A stretch of DNA of 64,000 nt, from the NCBI GenBank assembly GCA_000499405.2, contig HG738140.1, forward strand, positions 4,296,829 through 4,360,828, in the 5' to 3' direction. A program made the translations under genes and the position numbers. Below, piece after piece: positions 60,691-64,000 of this stretch; the first letter of the stretch is position 1; each line of letters begins with the position of its first letter. Under the pieces are notes generated by a model. That model saw only the letters and a program-made list of their open reading frames with translations, was not told where the DNA came from and ran no database searches. The DNA is from Onchocerca volvulus. Taxonomy: Eukaryota > Nematoda > Chromadorea > Rhabditida > Onchocercidae.

Positions 60691-63257
60691 CAACAAAATG
60701 TCTTTTTGAAAATTAAATTTGTCATCATGTATCTTTGATGTATTGATCTCTTCGTGAAATATGTCTTTGGATTGTTTGACGTTGATAGTTAAGATTTTAA
60801 ACAATTTTTTGATATTTTTGTATTTAAGAAAATAAAAATAAAGCCAAGAAATCAAGTATGGCCAATTTTAATTGATGATGAAGCCAAGAAGTGAAATGTA
60901 GCCAAGTTCCAATTTTTTATTTTTCTGGACCAACAATATTTGCATTAAAACAAAATGATCAAATATTAGCCTTGCTGCAAAATATGAATTATTTCGAATT
61001 TAATGAATTTACATTGCGAAAACAATTCATGATATGATATGTTACAACTAATTTTATTAATTAAGAGAATTTCCGTAAGGTTGCTTTAAGTTGGATTTTC
61101 AACACTTTTATACTATTTTACATTTAGAATAATGATTTTGAAATCTTTTGGGAGTACTTAATGAAAAAAATTCATTTCCAGCTAATCTCAATAATTCAAT
61201 TAACATAATGTAATTAATAATTTAATAATTCTCAGTGAAAAACTTAACATTTCAATTGTTAAATTGTTTCATCTACACTTTTTTATAAAACTATTAAGTA
61301 AAATAAAGTATTTTATAATTTTGCGAAATAAAATTCTCCAAAACATTACGTAATTATTTAATTTTAATTAATCCTGATAGATTAAGATAATAATACTGCG
61401 GTAATTAGCCTCATTGAAAATATTATTTCAACAAATATTACGATCATATTGTATTTGATTATATTTTTATTTTAATGATATTTATTTTGAAAATTTCATT
61501 AAAGCCTTTTGACTGTTGAATTATGATTAATTTCAATATGAGTTAATATTATTAAAAAGTTTCAGTAAATATATCTGATGCCATAAAATATCATATCATT
61601 ATCACTAAATCTTCCATCATTTTTATCACGACGCGAAGATAAGAATGGATGAAATAAATATTTAAATATTTATTAAATTGCAAATTATTCTATCCAATAG
61701 TTCGATTATAAACAGGTATAATTTTAAATGTTAAAATAAACATTATTGTACTGAGAAATTGATAAAAGAATTGAGGAGATAAAATAGTAAAACGAAAGAA
61801 AAAAAAAAATTAAAAATGAAAAGAAGAAAATGAAGGAAATAACGAATATTGAAATTTAAAGAAAATTGAAAATAATTCACGAAAAAAAAAAAAAAAAAAA
61901 AAAAAAAGGGAAAAAACATTCTTTCGTTCAAAATTACATGTTATTTTCAAATGGGAAAAAAGATTTTAGTTGATTGAAAATGATTGCTATGTGTATGTAA
62001 TATATGTTTAAAGCATTTAAATGATTTACAAAAATTCAATTCATTTCATTTTTTTTTTAAATTTTTTTTTACTTTTTCCTTTTTTTCACAAAAATAGTTC
62101 TCTTCTAAAATGAATGAATGAATGATGATAACAATGGCAAATAGATAATGATGATAATTTCGAAGAAGATATCAAAACTTTAACACTGCAGTGATAAATT
62201 TAACATTAAAATAACAAAATTTTAGCATTAATAACAAAACTTTGGTATTACGGTGATAAGCTTAACACTAAAATCACAAAACTTTAACACCAAAATATAA
62301 CAATACTTCTCTTTTTTCTTTTTTTTTTTGAAGAAGAAGAAGAAGCAAACTATATTTTAAATTATAATTAAATCTTTTTTCCTAATCATTCCCTCCCTTT
62401 TTTGTGCCAAATTTATTTAAAAATTTTATCAGTCAAAACTTTTAAATATATTGATTACAATTTTTAAAAATTTTTAAACATATTTTTTGATGATATTATT
62501 GAATGAAATGTTTGTTTTTTGCAGTTGTTGAAAGAAAAGCATTTAACAATAAGCTGAAAATGAAAAGGAAAAAAGGAAAAATTGAAAAGAATCGAAAAAA
62601 TAAAAATAAAAACTAAAACTTGAAAGAAAGCAAATATTGTTTTGTTTATTTTATTTGAAATGTAAAAGAAAATAAAAAGAAATTTGAATGTGAAAAGATA
62701 AAAAAAAATGAAAATGAAACAAAAATTATTATAGAAATAATTCATATAACACTTTTTTTGATTTAGTTCCGTTAATTTTTTTTTTTTGGCATAATTTTAA
62801 TTCAAATATAACATTTAAAAGTGAAAAAAAGTTTCGAAAATTTGTCTAAATAAAAAAAAAAATAGGCAAAATTATTATAGAAATAATTTTGTGCATAATA
62901 TTTTTTATATATAATTTTATTACTTTTTAAATTATAATTCCGATTAAAATATGAAATGTATAAATTCGATCTAAAATTTTTAATTCAAGTTTTCTAATTC
63001 TTTTTACTTGATTACTTATTTTAAAACTAAGATAAGAAAAGGAAAAGAGATTATTGAAGCAGTGAAAAATCCAAAAACTTTCAAAATTAAATTTATGAAA
63101 TGTTAATTTGCTTTTTTAATTTCAAAAGTGTTACTGCATGAAGTTCGTTGAAAACTTTGATTAAAGATTAAAATTTAGGTCTAAATCAATAGTGAAATAT
63201 TGAAGTAGCAATTTTTTGCTTAATTAAGTATAAAATTAAATCTTCAACATATTTTTC
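60691..63257. other. Intergenic AT-rich DNA
   Basis: No gene seen. Two copies of a phrase 'aaaactttaacactgcagtgataaatttaacattaaaat' occur at 62174 and 62236. A-runs near 61881-61908 and GAAGAAGAAG near 62332. Confidence 0.45.
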
Positions 63258-63708
63258 AATATTATTAATTTAAAATTTCTGCATAATCAATATGAAAGAG
63301 GTAATAGGAAGAACAAATAGAATATAATTTGAAATTATTTTAATATCATTGAATTTTTAATAAATGAATATGATCATACTATTATGATATTTTAATCTAC
63401 TACAGTTTTCTTTTGGTACTCGTAAAGGAATTAGTTTATTTAATCAAAAAAATCTTTAGCTCAACTTGATATTCATTTTAATTTAATTATCAATTCAAAT
63501 TAATTTTTTTTGTTAAACTACTACAGTTTCGACTTAATATACGAAGAAAAATTAATTCATTTTAATCAATATTATATCACAGTAGTATGATCATATTCAT
63601 TTATTAAAAATTCTGTGATATTAAAATAATTTCAAATTCTATTCTTTTTATTCTTCCTATTTTACTTTTTTCATATTGATTATGCGAAAATTTTAAATTA
63701 ATAATATT
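63258..63708. repeat. Long imperfect inverted repeat (fold-back)
   Basis: The arms at 63258-63381 and 63584-63708 are reverse complements with a few mismatches and small gaps. Both carry 'tttgaaattattttaatatca' and 'gaatatgatcatact' in opposite sense. The loop is about 200 bases. No transposase or clear target duplication is seen. Confidence 0.85.
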
Positions 63709-63865
63709 AAAAAGTATGTTGAATCAAAAAGTAAATTAATTAACAGCATAAGTTTAGCTAAATTTCGTTTAAATGAATTATCATTTAAATTAATTTTATG
63801 TTAATTTGTTACAGTTTTTTGTTTGATTGATTTTATGTATTAAAATTAATTCATTTTAATTTAGG
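63437..63865 (+). repeat. Loose direct repeat overlapping the fold-back
   Basis: The loop sequence (about 63437-63570: 'aatcaaa...ttagct...tgaattatcatttaaattaatttt...gttacagttt...attaattcatttta') is repeated in diverged form at about 63723-63862, just outside the right arm. Confidence 0.55.
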
Positions 63866-64000
63866 TCCTTGAATGATAATATATGACGGCTGATTAATTA
63901 ATTTTAATTAGAGCTCAAGTTTGATAATTTATCATCATTCAGTTGTTATCATTTAAATAACAAATAATTCTTCAACATATATTTTATATCTACTACATTT

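Noticed and set aside
1..64000. Search by eye for tRNA, rRNA, CRISPR arrays and prokaryotic operons
   Set aside because: No T-loop GTTCGAATCC-type motif in a cloverleaf context, no rRNA blocks, no regular direct repeat-spacer array and no Shine-Dalgarno-spaced gene strings were found.

Overview
The window reads as nuclear DNA of a nematode, most likely a spirurid or filarial (clade III) worm. The sequence is very AT-rich, with many poly-T/poly-A runs. Genes have many exons, with TTTTCAG-type 3' splice sites. The best protein matches, judged from memory of families, are to animal and nematode-specific proteins. There is no bacterial-style operon, rRNA, tRNA or CRISPR array that I can see. The species is an inference.

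I can rebuild four intact multi-exon genes by joining exons in frame. (1) At 2888-4214 (+) is a 95-residue secreted four-cysteine protein that looks like a MIG-18-type fibronectin type I-like module. (2) At 14347-19236 (+) is a six-exon, 378-residue protein with two RGS domains, the architecture of nematode RGS-3. (3) At 29541-33119 (+) is an eight-exon, 394-residue CRAL-TRIO plus GOLD (SEC14-like) lipid-transfer protein. (4) At 51545-57622 (-) is a 16-exon, 879-residue ZNF598-type RING/zinc-finger ubiquitin ligase of ribosome quality control, ending in PPPGF motifs. The genes are far apart and on both strands, with no sign of operon linkage. Most exon joins were checked for phase; all four reading frames close exactly.

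Broken genes: an inverted copy of the exon 6-exon 7 part of the CRAL-TRIO-GOLD gene, intron included, lies at 20570-21046 with a 1-bp deletion. The C-terminal end of a Helitron Pif1-like helicase, with a frameshift and a stop, lies inside intron 4 of the RGS gene.

Mobile and repeated DNA: five Helitron-like pieces share a TCTATATAAATAAAAATG-type 5' end, and four of them have a recognisable or probable 3' end. The rest of the window is intergenic AT-rich DNA with degenerate tandem repeats (8.3-8.9, 27.9-29.2, 38.3-38.8, 39.6-40.8, 58.2-58.8 and 59.6-59.9 kb), TG/TGTATACG-type microsatellites (9.4 and 44.2-45.4 kb), a perfect 47-bp hairpin at 8.8 kb and a long inverted repeat at 63.3-63.7 kb. 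The most notable signals are the predicted GC-AG intron with the transposon inside the RGS gene, a 60-bp tandem duplication that duplicates a splice acceptor in the same gene, and the Helentron-like ends of the mobile elements. I found no clear undescribed multi-gene system.
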